From positions 1-46,367 of the IMG/VR virus record IMGVR_UViG_3300027909_000034: a stretch of DNA of 46,367 nt. The stretch is one strand, 5' to 3'. The translations under genes were made by a program, and so were the position numbers. The notes beneath the pieces were generated by a model, which ran no database searches, was not told the origin of the DNA, and saw only the letters and a list, made by a program, of their open reading frames with translations. Source of the stretch: a virus. Of the stretch, positions 30,209 to 37,107 are shown piece after piece (the stretch's first letter is position 1; each line of letters starts with the position of its first letter).

Positions 30209-31297
30209 ATGGAACTTATGCAAGCGTCGCGTCAGTGGGCGTCACGTCCGCAGGATGAACGGTTCGTCTCTTTGTTGGAGTTGCACGCATTCACTAAGCA
30301 GGTTCGCGAGAACAGCCGGGCGAAAGTGCTTTCCTCGCGTGATGTGGTGATGCAGCCAGTTGAAGGCGACGCACGCGGGCTCGTGTGCGTCGGGCCGAAT
30401 GGCGGACCCGTTGCGTTGACGCACTGGTCGTTCGGACAGTTCGCGGGGCTTGCGGGTTCGCCCGCTGGTTATCTGCGGGAGCTCCCGGCGCCGCTGGCGG
30501 CTGATTGCCTCAACTACGGGATGCACGTTAAGCGTGACATTCAGGACGTTGGGGTGTTGCTCTATAAGAACGGCGGCACGCCGGAGGTTCGCGCGGCGAC
30601 GGGGCCCGGCTACGGTCGCGTATGGAATGAGTCGATCGTCGGCTCGCTGGTCGATCGCTTCGGCGATGGCGTGACAGGTGATTGGCGCGTCCCGGGTGAG
30701 TTTGGGAAGTCGATCACGGTCACGAAGGACAATACAACGCTGTACGCATCTGATCGGGACATGTTCGTGTTTCTGGCTGATGAGCAGAACAGAATCACTG
30801 TCCCGGGTCGGCGCTATGGTGCACCGGGCGAAATGGCGCGCGGCTTCTTTGTTTGGAACAGTGAGACGGGCTCGCGCACATTGGGCGTGGCTACCTTCCT
30901 TTTCGATTACGTGTGCTGCAATAGGATTGTGTGGGGCGCCGAGCAATACAAGCATGTGACGATCCGGCATACCGCAGGCGCACCGGATAGATTCCTTGAG
31001 GAAGTGGGGCCAGCACTGCGGGAGATGAGTCAGTCATCGTCCCATGATGTGGTTGCACTGATCGGGGAGGCGAAGAAAAAGCGGGTCGATAACGTCGATG
31101 AGTTTCTGGCGAAGCGGTTCACGAAGTCGCAAGCGAAGGCTATTGCAGCGGCGCATCTGTCTGACGAAGGGCGCCCGATTGAGTCGCTGTGGGACGTGAC
31201 TACGGGCGTGACCGCCTATGCTCGTGGCATTCAGTACCAGGATGAACGGGTGGCGTTGGAGCGGGAAGCGGGAAAAATCCTCGACATGGCTGCGTAG
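30209..31297 (+). CDS. DUF932 family protein (362 aa)
   Basis: The protein matches the DUF932 pattern found in many phages and plasmids: VALTHWSFGQFAGLAGSPAGYLREL near the N-terminus, VGVLLYKNGG, ALYASDRDMFVFL-like strands, RGFFVWNSETGSRTLGVATFLFDYVCCNRIVWG and the C-terminal RFTKSQAKAIAAAH. Its biochemical role is unknown. ATG 30209 has GGAGG six bases upstream; the frame from 30158 is longer but lacks a ribosome site. It is the largest gene of the rightward early operon and has a hairpin-rich leader. Confidence 0.85.
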   Translation: MELMQASRQWASRPQDERFVSLLELHAFTKQVRENSRAKVLSSRDVVMQPVEGDARGLVCVGPNGGPVALTHWSFGQFAGLAGSPAGYLRELPAPLAADCLNYGMHVKRDIQDVGVLLYKNGGTPEVRAATGPGYGRVWNESIVGSLVDRFGDGVTGDWRVPGEFGKSITVTKDNTTLYASDRDMFVFLADEQNRITVPGRRYGAPGEMARGFFVWNSETGSRTLGVATFLFDYVCCNRIVWGAEQYKHVTIRHTAGAPDRFLEEVGPALREMSQSSSHDVVALIGEAKKKRVDNVDEFLAKRFTKSQAKAIAAAHLSDEGRPIESLWDVTTGVTAYARGIQYQDERVALEREAGKILDMAA

Positions 31298-31347
31298 TCA
31301 AACTCGGGGCGGGCGCGGTGCTCGCCCCATTTCTTGGGGGTGACGAA

Positions 31348-31557
31348 ATGGAGAAGCTGTTAAGCGCGGCGTGCGATCTCATCATTGCTGCGAAGGTGGT
31401 AACGCCGGAAAAGTTGGAAATTCCCTTGCCGGTGTTTAACGCGCTCTGGAAGGCGGCGATGGATGCTTACGCGGCGGAGCATACGGCGCGGGGGTTGGAG
31501 CGCAGCGGGTTGACTCGCTGCGTGGATGACGAAAGCGCGGAGAGGGGGCAGGCATGA
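31348..31557 (+). CDS. Unknown small helical protein (69 aa)
   Basis: Helical protein (LLSAACDLIIAAKVVTPEKLEIPLPVFNALWKAAMDAYAAEH). ATG 31348 is preferred, with GGGGGTGA upstream; the longer frame from 31318 lacks a site. Ends in an ATGA overlap with a similar small gene. Unknown. Confidence 0.6.
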   Translation: MEKLLSAACDLIIAAKVVTPEKLEIPLPVFNALWKAAMDAYAAEHTARGLERSGLTRCVDDESAERGQA

Positions 31558-31751
31558 AAGCAAAGAAACTGTATGAGGCGGCGCGTGATGTGGTCGCCAG
31601 TTGGCGAGACGGCGGCTGCGTTTATGATGCCGTCGTAGACCATGAGGCGCTGTGTGTGCTGCGGGCTGCGGTGGATGCGGAAACGATCCGGCGCCACGAG
31701 ATCGAGCGCGCGCTGGTTCAGGTGCTCGGCAAGCTGAAGGGGGTCGCATGA
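31554..31751 (+). CDS. Unknown small helical protein (65 aa)
   Basis: A small helical protein (KKLYEAARDVVASWRDGGCVYDAVVDHEALCVLRAAVDAE) that resembles its upstream neighbour in size and style; the two could be distant paralogues. ATGA overlaps on both sides show tight coupling. Not recognised. Confidence 0.6.
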   Translation: MKAKKLYEAARDVVASWRDGGCVYDAVVDHEALCVLRAAVDAETIRRHEIERALVQVLGKLKGVA

Positions 31752-32047
31752 CAGCCGATTTTGATGGATGGGTGACAGGACCGCAGGCCAAGTGGGGTTA
31801 CAAATACCACTTGGCGCACCGGGCGATGATGGACCCGGAACCACAATGGCCGTCTGGCTGGTGCACGGTCTGGGGCGTCGATCGGCCGCGCGGGGTGTGG
31901 ATGGGCGTTATTGAGAATCCGATGGATGCGGAGGCGTTGTGGCGCGGCATGGGGCGCGGTTACTTGGGCGGCGGCTCTTGGGCTGCGTTCGATTGGCTCG
32001 GCTCCCTGTTCGTTGAAGGCTGGCGCAAGGGAATCTCTGTGGGGTAG
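31748..32047 (+). CDS. Unknown Trp-rich protein (99 aa)
   Basis: Very Trp/Gly-rich (WVTGPQAKWGYKYHLAHRA, WPSGWCTVWGVDRPRGVWMG, WGSLF-like end), suggesting a compact beta fold. ATG 31748 overlaps the previous stop (ATGA). The longer frame from 31652 overlaps the previous gene and is rejected. Unknown. Confidence 0.6.
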   Translation: MTADFDGWVTGPQAKWGYKYHLAHRAMMDPEPQWPSGWCTVWGVDRPRGVWMGVIENPMDAEALWRGMGRGYLGGGSWAAFDWLGSLFVEGWRKGISVG

Positions 32048-32129
32048 TGTTGCCAAACAAGCGAGGGCGGCGCCATAATGCGGGCGCTGCTCTCGTTTCC
32101 GCGAAGCAGTCCGCCGGGGAGGGTGGAGG

Positions 32130-32510
32130 GTGCAGGTGAGATTGAACGATCAGGCGCAGATCGACCGCGCCATTGCTTTCTGTGAGTCGCTGCGCATGCG
32201 TGGCGAGTTGTCCGCTTTTGACTGCGCTCGTGCTGTGGCGCAGTGCCGTAGGCGCGTCTGGCTGCTCGCTGCTCGTCGTTCGCCTTCGCGAGGGTCGAGC
32301 CGCTGGCATGGCATCGAGCGCCGAGCGGAGGCTATACCATCCCCTGCAAGCCAGCAGGATGCGGCTTGCGTTCCAGACAACGTGTCTGCGCGAATGCAAA
32401 CCGGAGCCTGTGAGGTACTTCCAAGTCACCCCCCGGTCCAAGGAAATGCAGGCTCCTCTTCGATTTCAAATGAGGCCGCGCAGCGGTCCATAGAAAAGAG
32501 CGCCGCATGA
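32130..32510 (+). CDS. Unknown protein (126 aa), doubtful C-terminus
   Basis: The first 50 residues (QVRLNDQAQIDRAIAFCESLRMRGELSAFDCARAVAQCRRRVW) look like a real helical domain. The rest is low in structure and has codon use unlike its neighbours. The GTG start at 32130 has GGTGGAGG upstream. It ends in an ATGA overlap with the next gene. It may be a decayed or recently extended gene. Confidence 0.5.
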   Translation: MQVRLNDQAQIDRAIAFCESLRMRGELSAFDCARAVAQCRRRVWLLAARRSPSRGSSRWHGIERRAEAIPSPASQQDAACVPDNVSARMQTGACEVLPSHPPVQGNAGSSSISNEAAQRSIEKSAA

Positions 32511-32722
32511 GCAATCATCCTGGGAAGTTGAGGCCATTGGCGAAGCCAAGCGAGCGGATGAAGAAAAACCGGCTTGCGAAGGCAAGATCGCAACAAGGCA
32601 TAGGCCAAATGAGCATGTGGCCTATCGTTCACAAGCGCGAGCTTAGGCACAGAGCGGAGCAAGAGGCCCAGGAGAAGGCGCGGCAGAAGGCCATGCGGAT
32701 TGATAGTGTGAGGCGACTATGA
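32507..32722 (+). CDS. Small very basic protein (71 aa)
   Basis: Rich in Lys and Arg with a helical C-terminal half (RELRHRAEQEAQEKARQKAMR). It is the first of three consecutive tiny basic helical genes joined by ATGA overlaps, possibly nucleic-acid binding. Not recognised. Confidence 0.55.
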   Translation: MSNHPGKLRPLAKPSERMKKNRLAKARSQQGIGQMSMWPIVHKRELRHRAEQEAQEKARQKAMRIDSVRRL

Positions 32723-32913
32723 GCAAGCGGTCTAAGCGGAAGAAGCTGGCCCGGCGTGCGGCTTATGCTCGTATTCTTGAAGGGCAGGCGAGTGTGCTGG
32801 AGGAGCGTGCTTCGCAGCTTGGTGAAGTTGAGCAGGCCAAGCGTCAGGCTGCGGAGTTGTACAGGCGAATTGCTGCAGCTAGGCGCAAGGATATTGCTGA
32901 GAGGGAATCATGA
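32719..32913 (+). CDS. Small basic coiled-coil protein (64 aa)
   Basis: A basic start (SKRSKRKKLARRAAYARIL) followed by a short coiled coil (ASVLEERASQLGEVEQAKRQ). ATGA-type overlaps on both sides. Likely RNA or DNA binding by charge; unknown. Confidence 0.55.
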   Translation: MSKRSKRKKLARRAAYARILEGQASVLEERASQLGEVEQAKRQAAELYRRIAAARRKDIAERES

Positions 32914-33080
32914 CGCGGGCTGAGTGGATGGTGAACCGCATGAACCAGCGCACAGAAGAGCGTTGGGATGAGCAGGCGAGGCTTAAGCGCAGCGCGCAGG
33001 CGAGGGCAGGATGGCGCAAGGCGAAGAGGCGACTGGCGGCAAGTAAGGCTCCTGTTGGCAAGGCGCAGAGAAAAGCCTAA
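32910..33080 (+). CDS. Small basic protein (56 aa)
   Basis: Overlaps the previous stop by ATGA and reads MTRAEWMVNRMNQRTEERWD then a long Arg/Lys/Ala helix. It is the last credible gene before the non-coding region. Short, but the overlap and basic style shared with its two neighbours support it. Confidence 0.5.
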   Translation: MTRAEWMVNRMNQRTEERWDEQARLKRSAQARAGWRKAKRRLAASKAPVGKAQRKA

Positions 33081-33140
33081 GCTGGCGATCCAACGGACGG
33101 AGGGACGGGCAACGGACGAAGCTCATAGGTTCACCCAAAG

Positions 33141-33175
33141 CGAGTATGCGTTGGTACTCGACAGCATGACCAACG
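33141..33175 (+). ncRNA. Perfect H-type pseudoknot
   Basis: Stem 1 pairs CGAGTA (33141-33146) with TACTCG (33155-33160). Stem 2 pairs CGTTGG (33149-33154), which sits in the stem-1 loop, with CCAACG (33170-33175). Linkers are 2, 0 and 9 bases, the canonical compact H-type geometry, and both 6-bp stems are perfect. Chance agreement of two interlocked 6-bp stems in 35 bases is low. It opens the structured region. Confidence 0.6.
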
Positions 33176-33412
33176 AAACCCAACCGTGGGAGTAGCACGG
33201 TCCCCTGTGATGGCCCGCAGGCGGGAAGGTGAAGCGGAGCCGACCCGATGAAGCACTCTTGTACGCAGCGTATCGCGTGCGTCAGCCCCGGAAGGGGGAG
33301 CCCCGACAACGGACAGGCAAAGGCCGTTGGGAGTGCAAAAGGATTCGCGAAAAGTTCGCCAGCAAGGAAGGCGGGCTAGGTTCTGCCCGCCTCAAACATC
33401 GCCAGCGGCGAT
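33141..33412 (+). ncRNA. Putative structured RNA, about 270 nt
   Basis: After the pseudoknot come hairpins ACCGTG/CACGGT (33183-33201), CCCG/CGGG (33214-33225) and ACGCA/TGCGT (near 33274-33293). Next are CCCC-GGAA-GGGG (near 33286-33297), CAACGG/CCGTTG (33307-33329) and GCGAA/TTCGC (33347-33359). It ends with an 8-bp AGGCGGGC/GCCCGCCT (33369-33392) and a 6-bp ATCGCC/GGCGAT (33398-33412). All stems are perfect and lie on the same strand as the neighbouring genes. A weak open frame (33229-33495) crosses it but lacks a ribosome site. I cannot match it to a known RNA class. The last two hairpins may end the transcript. Confidence 0.5.
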
Positions 33413-33784
33413 CTGTCTCTAAAGTCTGCGGCTGTCGTTCTCAATACCTAGTTCCTGGTTTCAATGTCTGCGGTTGGGTCGTTCGCCTTATTTAAGCGAT
33501 TGCCTTTGCAGTCTGTCAGCGCATCGGTGAGCTACGACATAGACGCTTGACCACTTGCCTCGCGCGCGGAAGAGTGTTTGACTGATTGGTGCGGGGCACG
33601 ATAGCTATCCTAGCATCTACCCGAGCATCTGCTTCGTTGGCTGTCCAGTCCTAACCCACTGATCCTAAACTCGGGGGCCCATTTCGACACCCCCCGACTC
33701 CCCCTTTAGCGAAAGCGGACCCCCGCTCCCTCCCGTTGCACTGCGCGCATTCAGCTGCACAGCAACACGGCCTTTACACTTGCC
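33413..33784. other. Non-coding stretch with C-tracts and a 7-bp hairpin
   Basis: No credible gene. A perfect hairpin TCGGGGG/CCCCCGA lies at 33671-33697. It is followed by a run of C-tracts (to about 33740) whose complement has four or more G-runs and could form a G-quadruplex. A short palindromic CTTTAGCGAAAG (about 33705-33716) sits between them. The part 33413-33670 is lower in GC than the genes around it. A replication-origin or transcript-end role is possible. Confidence 0.35.
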
Positions 33785-33831
33785 AAACCACGGAATTGTT
33801 GTTGTTTTGCGACTGTGGTTTCTTTTTTTTT
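33785..33831 (+). terminator. Probable rho-independent terminator
   Basis: AAACCAC (33785-33791) pairs perfectly with GTGGTTT (33815-33821), followed by C and nine T (33823-33831). The loop is long (23 bases) but T-rich. It would end rightward transcription from the early operon and the structured RNA. Confidence 0.6.
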
Positions 33832-33855
33832 GGGTTGAGTGGTAGGGTGTTGCGC

Positions 33856-33890
33856 GTTCTGCAACAGGGTATTAGGATGCAGTGCAGAAC
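33856..33890. promoter_or_regulatory. 8-bp inverted repeat around a -10-like box
   Basis: GTTCTGCA (33856-33863) and TGCAGAAC (33883-33890) are perfect inverted arms that flank a -10-like TATTAG. It lies between the terminator and the tRNA-like element, so it may be a repressible promoter for what follows. No matching -35 at good spacing is seen. Confidence 0.35.
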
Positions 33891-33906
33891 AAGTGTGAAG
33901 AAAGGG

Positions 33907-34013
33907 GCTCCGGTGGTTGCAAGGGTGGTAGCACGCTGCCGAGGTGGATGGCCTGCTGAGGTGGTGGGATTAGGGAGGCGGCGGAGGTGCCGGTTCGAAT
34001 CCGGCCTGGGGCT
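33907..34013 (+). tRNA. tRNA-like element, anticodon arm unresolved
   Basis: The 3' half is a textbook T-arm: GCCGG-TTCGAAT-CCGGC (33989-34005). The next 7 bases, CTGGGGC (34006-34012), pair with GCTCCGG at 33907-33913 (five Watson-Crick and two G-U pairs). A D-loop-like AAGGGTGGTA closed by TGC/GCA lies at 33918-33933. Between D-arm and T-arm are about 55 bases, too many for a normal anticodon arm, and no 5-bp stem with a 7-base loop fits. No CCA is encoded. It may be a degenerate or long-variable-arm tRNA, a tRNA mimic, or a captured tRNA 3' end. Confidence 0.35.
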
Positions 34014-34226
34014 TCGGTGTTGGGGTTGTTTGTCGGGGTGGAATTATCTCCAAGGGGGTTGTTCTTGACGTTGACTTCGTTAGCTGAAGACTACAGTCAC
34101 TGGCGGGTCGTTAAACAGCAGTCCTGTGGTAATGAGACAGGGGAGGTTGGCTGAAGGCGTTGCGGGAAGGCTTTTTTGCAAAATGAATGTGAAGTAAGCT
34201 GATGCGCATGTCGGCTGGGGGGTGGG
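34014..34226. other. Non-coding gap before the late region
   Basis: No gene seen. A -35-like TTGACG at about 34067 lies before the first late genes but has no convincing -10. A small hairpin CCTGT/ACAGG is near 34123-34142. A promoter for the plus-strand late genes may be here. Confidence 0.3.
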
Positions 34227-34508
34227 ATGGCGGCTGAGGGCGTATCGGTTGGGCGCTTGTTGTGGCACTGGCTGGAGCACAAGGCTGGTTGGTATCGTGA
34301 GCGCACGGAGTATCGGTGGTCCAACGGGGATTTGCTGCTGCGGGAGGTGTGCGAGCAGTGTGGGTCGAAGAAGCAGGCGGTGCTCGTGTACTTTGGTCGA
34401 AGGATTAGGGAGAGCACATGGATGCCGATAGAGGGCGCGTCTCCCGAGGTGGCCTATTACGTGTGGGAGGGTTTGCAGCAGAAGAGGCGGCTGTTGTCGG
34501 ATAATTGA
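34227..34508 (+). CDS. Unknown protein with CxxC (93 aa)
   Basis: The protein has an aromatic, basic N-terminus (LLWHWLEHKAGWYRERTEYRW) and REVCEQCGSKKQAVLVYFG, a zinc-knuckle-like pair. G-rich sequence precedes ATG 34227. It is the first gene after the non-coding region. Unknown. Confidence 0.6.
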   Translation: MAAEGVSVGRLLWHWLEHKAGWYRERTEYRWSNGDLLLREVCEQCGSKKQAVLVYFGRRIRESTWMPIEGASPEVAYYVWEGLQQKRRLLSDN

Positions 34509-34555
34509 GGTGGATTGTTACCGTAGTGAACCGTTTGGTTAGCCGGGGGGCTGAT

Positions 34556-34705
34556 ATGGGAATCTTCGCGTTGATCTTGCTGGTGGCCTCTGTTGTGGTG
34601 TTCTTGCTGGCGACGGCGTGGATACCGGGGCCGCCGCGTCCGAATCTGATTGCGTTGGGTCTGGCGCTGTACACATTGCATGTGCTTGTGCAGAAAGCCA
34701 TGTGA
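34556..34705 (+). CDS. Small two-helix membrane protein (49 aa)
   Basis: Two hydrophobic helices (IFALILLVASVVVFLLATAW and LIALGLALYTLHVLVQ) are joined by a short IPGPPRPN turn. I associate this with a small membrane protein family seen in many phages. CGGGGGG precedes ATG 34556; a TTG at 34505 would extend it by 17 residues. The stop overlaps the next start (TGATG). Holin function is possible but not demonstrated. Confidence 0.6.
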   Translation: MGIFALILLVASVVVFLLATAWIPGPPRPNLIALGLALYTLHVLVQKAM

Positions 34706-35862
34706 TGGAACTCACATACACCGATTCTGCCGGTTTGCAGACAGCGGTTTCCGATATTGCCAACTTCAGTGCGGTAGAGAGCGAGTCTGCGGTTCCCCCG
34801 CCGATCTCGATCAAGGTATTGGACGTGACGGACGCGCCGTACAACGTGCGCGAGAATGGGGAGGCGGGCGAGAACGGGGCGGGGCTTGCGGCCTGTTACC
34901 GGGATGCGAGGGCGCAAGGGGCGCAGGTGGAGATACCGCCGGGGCGCTATGTCTATTCGGGCACCTTGATTCACGATTCGATTACGGTGTTCAACGACGG
35001 CGAGTTGGTGGGGGTAGATGCCGACAGCGGCTATTGCATGAAGGGGGCCGATCCGAGGCTGGTCGGGGGTGTGCTCGCGCACGAGGGTTTGACGGTTCGC
35101 GGCTCGCAGATGAACCATCACGGCATTGGTTTGTACGACCAGACCGGCACCTTTGAGATCATCGATGTGACGGTGCGCAATCCGGCGGCGGCTGGGATAT
35201 GCATTTGGGATGGGCGCAACGGGCGCATCCTGGGCTGCACGGTCGAGGACTGTCTGGCCGACGGCATGCATCACGTTTCCAGCGGCGACGGGGTGAGCGG
35301 TCATATCTACGAGCGCGGCAACACGGTGCGCCGCTGCGGGGACGACTGTTTGAGTTTCGTGACCTACATGATCAACGCCAACGTCGTGCACGATGTCGAT
35401 GTGTACAACTTCCGGGGCGAGGACAACACTTGGGGGCGCGGCATTACGATTCAGGGTGCGGAGCGCATCAACATTTGGACTGCGCAGCTGAACCGGATCA
35501 AGTGTTTCGGGATTTATTGCGGGATCGAGCAGAATTACGGCACGGTCAGCAAGGCGGTGCTGCACGATGTCAAATTGGACGTGTGCGGGCAGTGGTCCTC
35601 GGGTGCGGACACGCAGGACGGGGTGTTGATCAGCGGCTGGACCAGCACGACGGTATGCGAGTTGCACGATGTGGTGATCTCGCGCCCGATGCGTCACGGT
35701 GTTTTGCGCTATCACGAGAGCGGCAACACGTTTGTCGCGGACAACGTGATCTACCACGAGATTGCGGGGCAGGAAGTGTACAACGTGCCCTCTGGCAAGG
35801 AGCACGAGCCCTACGTTTATCCGGCGCGATTTGCGCGGTTTGTCGGGCCGCGCGGGGAGTAG
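34705..35862 (+). CDS. Pectin-lyase-like beta-helix protein, second spike (385 aa)
   Basis: The N-terminal part has NGAGLAACYRDARAQGAQVEIPPGRYVYSGTL, the start pattern of pectate-lyase-3-type spikes. It is followed by beta-helix rungs such as FEIIDVTVRNPAAAGICIWDGRNGRILGCTVEDCLADG and HDVDVYNFRGEDNTWGRG. It should act on or bind a surface polysaccharide. It is separate from the main spike and lacks its Gly linker, so it could be a soluble depolymerase or an alternative spike. ATG 34705 is coupled to the upstream membrane gene (TGATG). Confidence 0.8.
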   Translation: MELTYTDSAGLQTAVSDIANFSAVESESAVPPPISIKVLDVTDAPYNVRENGEAGENGAGLAACYRDARAQGAQVEIPPGRYVYSGTLIHDSITVFNDGELVGVDADSGYCMKGADPRLVGGVLAHEGLTVRGSQMNHHGIGLYDQTGTFEIIDVTVRNPAAAGICIWDGRNGRILGCTVEDCLADGMHHVSSGDGVSGHIYERGNTVRRCGDDCLSFVTYMINANVVHDVDVYNFRGEDNTWGRGITIQGAERINIWTAQLNRIKCFGIYCGIEQNYGTVSKAVLHDVKLDVCGQWSSGADTQDGVLISGWTSTTVCELHDVVISRPMRHGVLRYHESGNTFVADNVIYHEIAGQEVYNVPSGKEHEPYVYPARFARFVGPRGE

Positions 35863-35864
35863 CC

Positions 35865-36008
35865 ATGCCGCTCAAGTCAGGCAAGAGCAAAAAGGTGGTT
35901 TCCGAGAACATCAGGACCGAAATGCGTGCCGGTCGCCCGCAGAAGCAGGCCATTGCCATCGCGTTGTCGAAGGCGGGCCGCTCCAGGCGCAAGGCGAAGG
36001 GGCGCTAG
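35865..36008 (+). CDS. Small basic phage protein (47 aa)
   Basis: The sequence MPLKSGKSKKVVSENIRTEM followed by AGRPQKQAIAIALSKAGRSRRK is a small conserved phage protein I recognise from many virion regions, without a known function. It is short and has a Lys/Arg-rich end. It begins 2 bp after the spike stop. Confidence 0.75.
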   Translation: MPLKSGKSKKVVSENIRTEMRAGRPQKQAIAIALSKAGRSRRKAKGR

Positions 36009-36012
36009 GGTC

Positions 36013-36174
36013 GTGGGCCGGGCCTCGGGCAAGAAGAAGCAGCGCCGGATCAAGAAAACGGCGTTGGAGCGCAAGCTTGAGGAGTTGGGGCTGCAGGACA
36101 AGCTGCGCCCGCTGCGCGATGCCGAGAAGCTGGAGGCCATTTCCGGCCTGAGTCGGGCCAAGGGGCAAAAATGA
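36013..36174 (+). CDS. Small basic helical protein (53 aa)
   Basis: Starts with GTG 36013 and reads ASGKKKQRRIKKTALERKLEEL and so on, a basic then amphipathic helix. Overlaps the next start by ATGA, supporting it. Unknown. Confidence 0.5.
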   Translation: MGRASGKKKQRRIKKTALERKLEELGLQDKLRPLRDAEKLEAISGLSRAKGQK

Positions 36175-36365
36175 TCGTGCTGGCCCTGGAGATATCGGAT
36201 CGCGGGGCGCCCAGCATCATTTTCTACGAGCGCGACTCGGGCGATGTGCTGCTGCGCAGCTGGTACTACCCGGACGTGAAGACGGCGCAGGCGATCATCG
36301 ATCAGATTTACACGGACATACTGGACGGGTCGGTGCTGTTGTCGGGCCCGGCGACGGACAGCTAG
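36171..36365 (+). CDS. Unknown small protein (64 aa)
   Basis: The protein reads VLALEISDRGAPSIIFYERDSGDVLLRSWYY, a small alpha/beta or RNase H-like first strand pattern, but too short for an enzyme. ATGA overlap with the previous gene. Unknown. Confidence 0.55.
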   Translation: MIVLALEISDRGAPSIIFYERDSGDVLLRSWYYPDVKTAQAIIDQIYTDILDGSVLLSGPATDS

Positions 36366-36416
36366 GTTTTGGCATTGCAGGTGTGCTATGTTGAGAGTAT
36401 CGCAGCGCACAAGCGG

Positions 36417-36436
36417 GCTTTCTCCGGGGGGAAAGC
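36417..36436 (+). promoter_or_regulatory. Hairpin holding the ribosome site of the LuxR-type gene
   Basis: GCTTTC (36417-36422) and GAAAGC (36431-36436) form a 6-bp stem whose loop contains the G-rich ribosome site (GGGGG) for the gene starting at 36440. It could make translation of that regulator conditional. A weak TTGCAG / TATCGC promoter pair with 17-bp spacing lies just upstream (about 36375-36404). Confidence 0.4.
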
Positions 36437-36439
36437 AGG

Positions 36440-36877
36440 ATGGGCGAGGTTTACTACCCGCCGCGACACCAGATCAAGACGCGACTAACGCCATCCGAGT
36501 GGCGCTGTATTCAGCTGGCGATAGCTGGGCTTTGCAACAAGCGCATTGGCAGTGCTCTCGGCGTTCAGACCGGGACCGTCAAGGCGCATCTGTACAACGC
36601 GATGACGAAGATTGGATGTCACACGCGCCTGCAGCTGTACAACGCCTTGCGCGAGGGGGTGCCGGAGCATTTGCGGCCGCGCAACTTAAGCGAGATGCAG
36701 CTGAAGGCGGTCAAGATGCTGCGAACCGGCTTGAGCGACGAGCAGGTGGCGCATTTGCTGGGGGTTTGCGTGACGACCTACAAGGGACGCCTGCAGGCCG
36801 CGCGCAACAAGCTGGGCATTTCCTCTCGTGTGGAGTTGCTGCGTCACGTTGACGAGGAGGAGACGTGTATTACGTGA
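36440..36877 (+). CDS. Tandem LuxR-type (GerE) helix-turn-helix protein (145 aa)
   Basis: Two LuxR/GerE-type DNA-binding domains follow each other with no sensor domain. Domain 1 (about 14-70) has LTPSEWRCIQLAIAGLCNKRIGSALGVQTGTVKAHL. Domain 2 (about 83-138) has LSEMQLKAVKMLRTGLSDEQVAHLLGVCVTTYKGRL. In each, the first conserved residues and the recognition helix match the family. A tandem head-to-tail pair could bind two adjacent sites as a monomer. It likely controls the late virion genes that follow. It overlaps the next gene. Confidence 0.85.
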   Translation: MGEVYYPPRHQIKTRLTPSEWRCIQLAIAGLCNKRIGSALGVQTGTVKAHLYNAMTKIGCHTRLQLYNALREGVPEHLRPRNLSEMQLKAVKMLRTGLSDEQVAHLLGVCVTTYKGRLQAARNKLGISSRVELLRHVDEEETCIT

Positions 36878-37107
36878 GTGTGGGTTGGCGCGAGGACACC
36901 GGACGCCAGATTGAAGAGCGCCGCGACGCGGGCGAGAGCCCGGTTGTCGCCGATATCGAGCAGCTGGCCGCCGATTTGTATCTGATCGTGTCGGCTGGCG
37001 TGGATGCGCTGCTCAATCCGCAGACTGACCCGTTGTACGACCCGCTTACCGGCGAGTTGATCCCGCCGCAACAACAGCAACAACAACAGGAGGCATCATT
37101 ACCATGA
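36865..37107 (+). CDS. Unknown small protein with poly-Gln end (80 aa)
   Basis: Starts with GTG 36865 after GAGGAGG, overlapping the regulator. The N-terminus is VGWREDTGRQIEERRDAG; the C-terminus has a PPQ-type stretch of seven Gln from a CAA/CAG repeat. Unknown. Confidence 0.6.
   Translation: MYYVSVGWREDTGRQIEERRDAGESPVVADIEQLAADLYLIVSAGVDALLNPQTDPLYDPLTGELIPPQQQQQQQEASLP

Noticed and set aside
33200-33240. Resemblance to RNase P RNA (GATGGCCCGC and GGGAAGGTGAA)
   Set aside because: Only a short string agrees; the conserved core elements of RNase P RNA are not present around it.
33141-34013. tmRNA spanning pseudoknot to tRNA-like end
   Set aside because: The distance is too long, no tag frame or 5' acceptor partner near 33141 is seen, and a terminator-like element lies between.
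33907-34013. Integration attachment site in a tRNA end
   Set aside because: No integrase or excisionase is recognised in the complete circle, so temperate integration is not supported; kept only as an alternative for the tRNA-like element.
33736-34068. 110-aa plus-strand open frame in the non-coding region
   Set aside because: Odd composition (Cys/Gly/Arg-rich), no ribosome site, and it crosses a terminator and the tRNA-like element.
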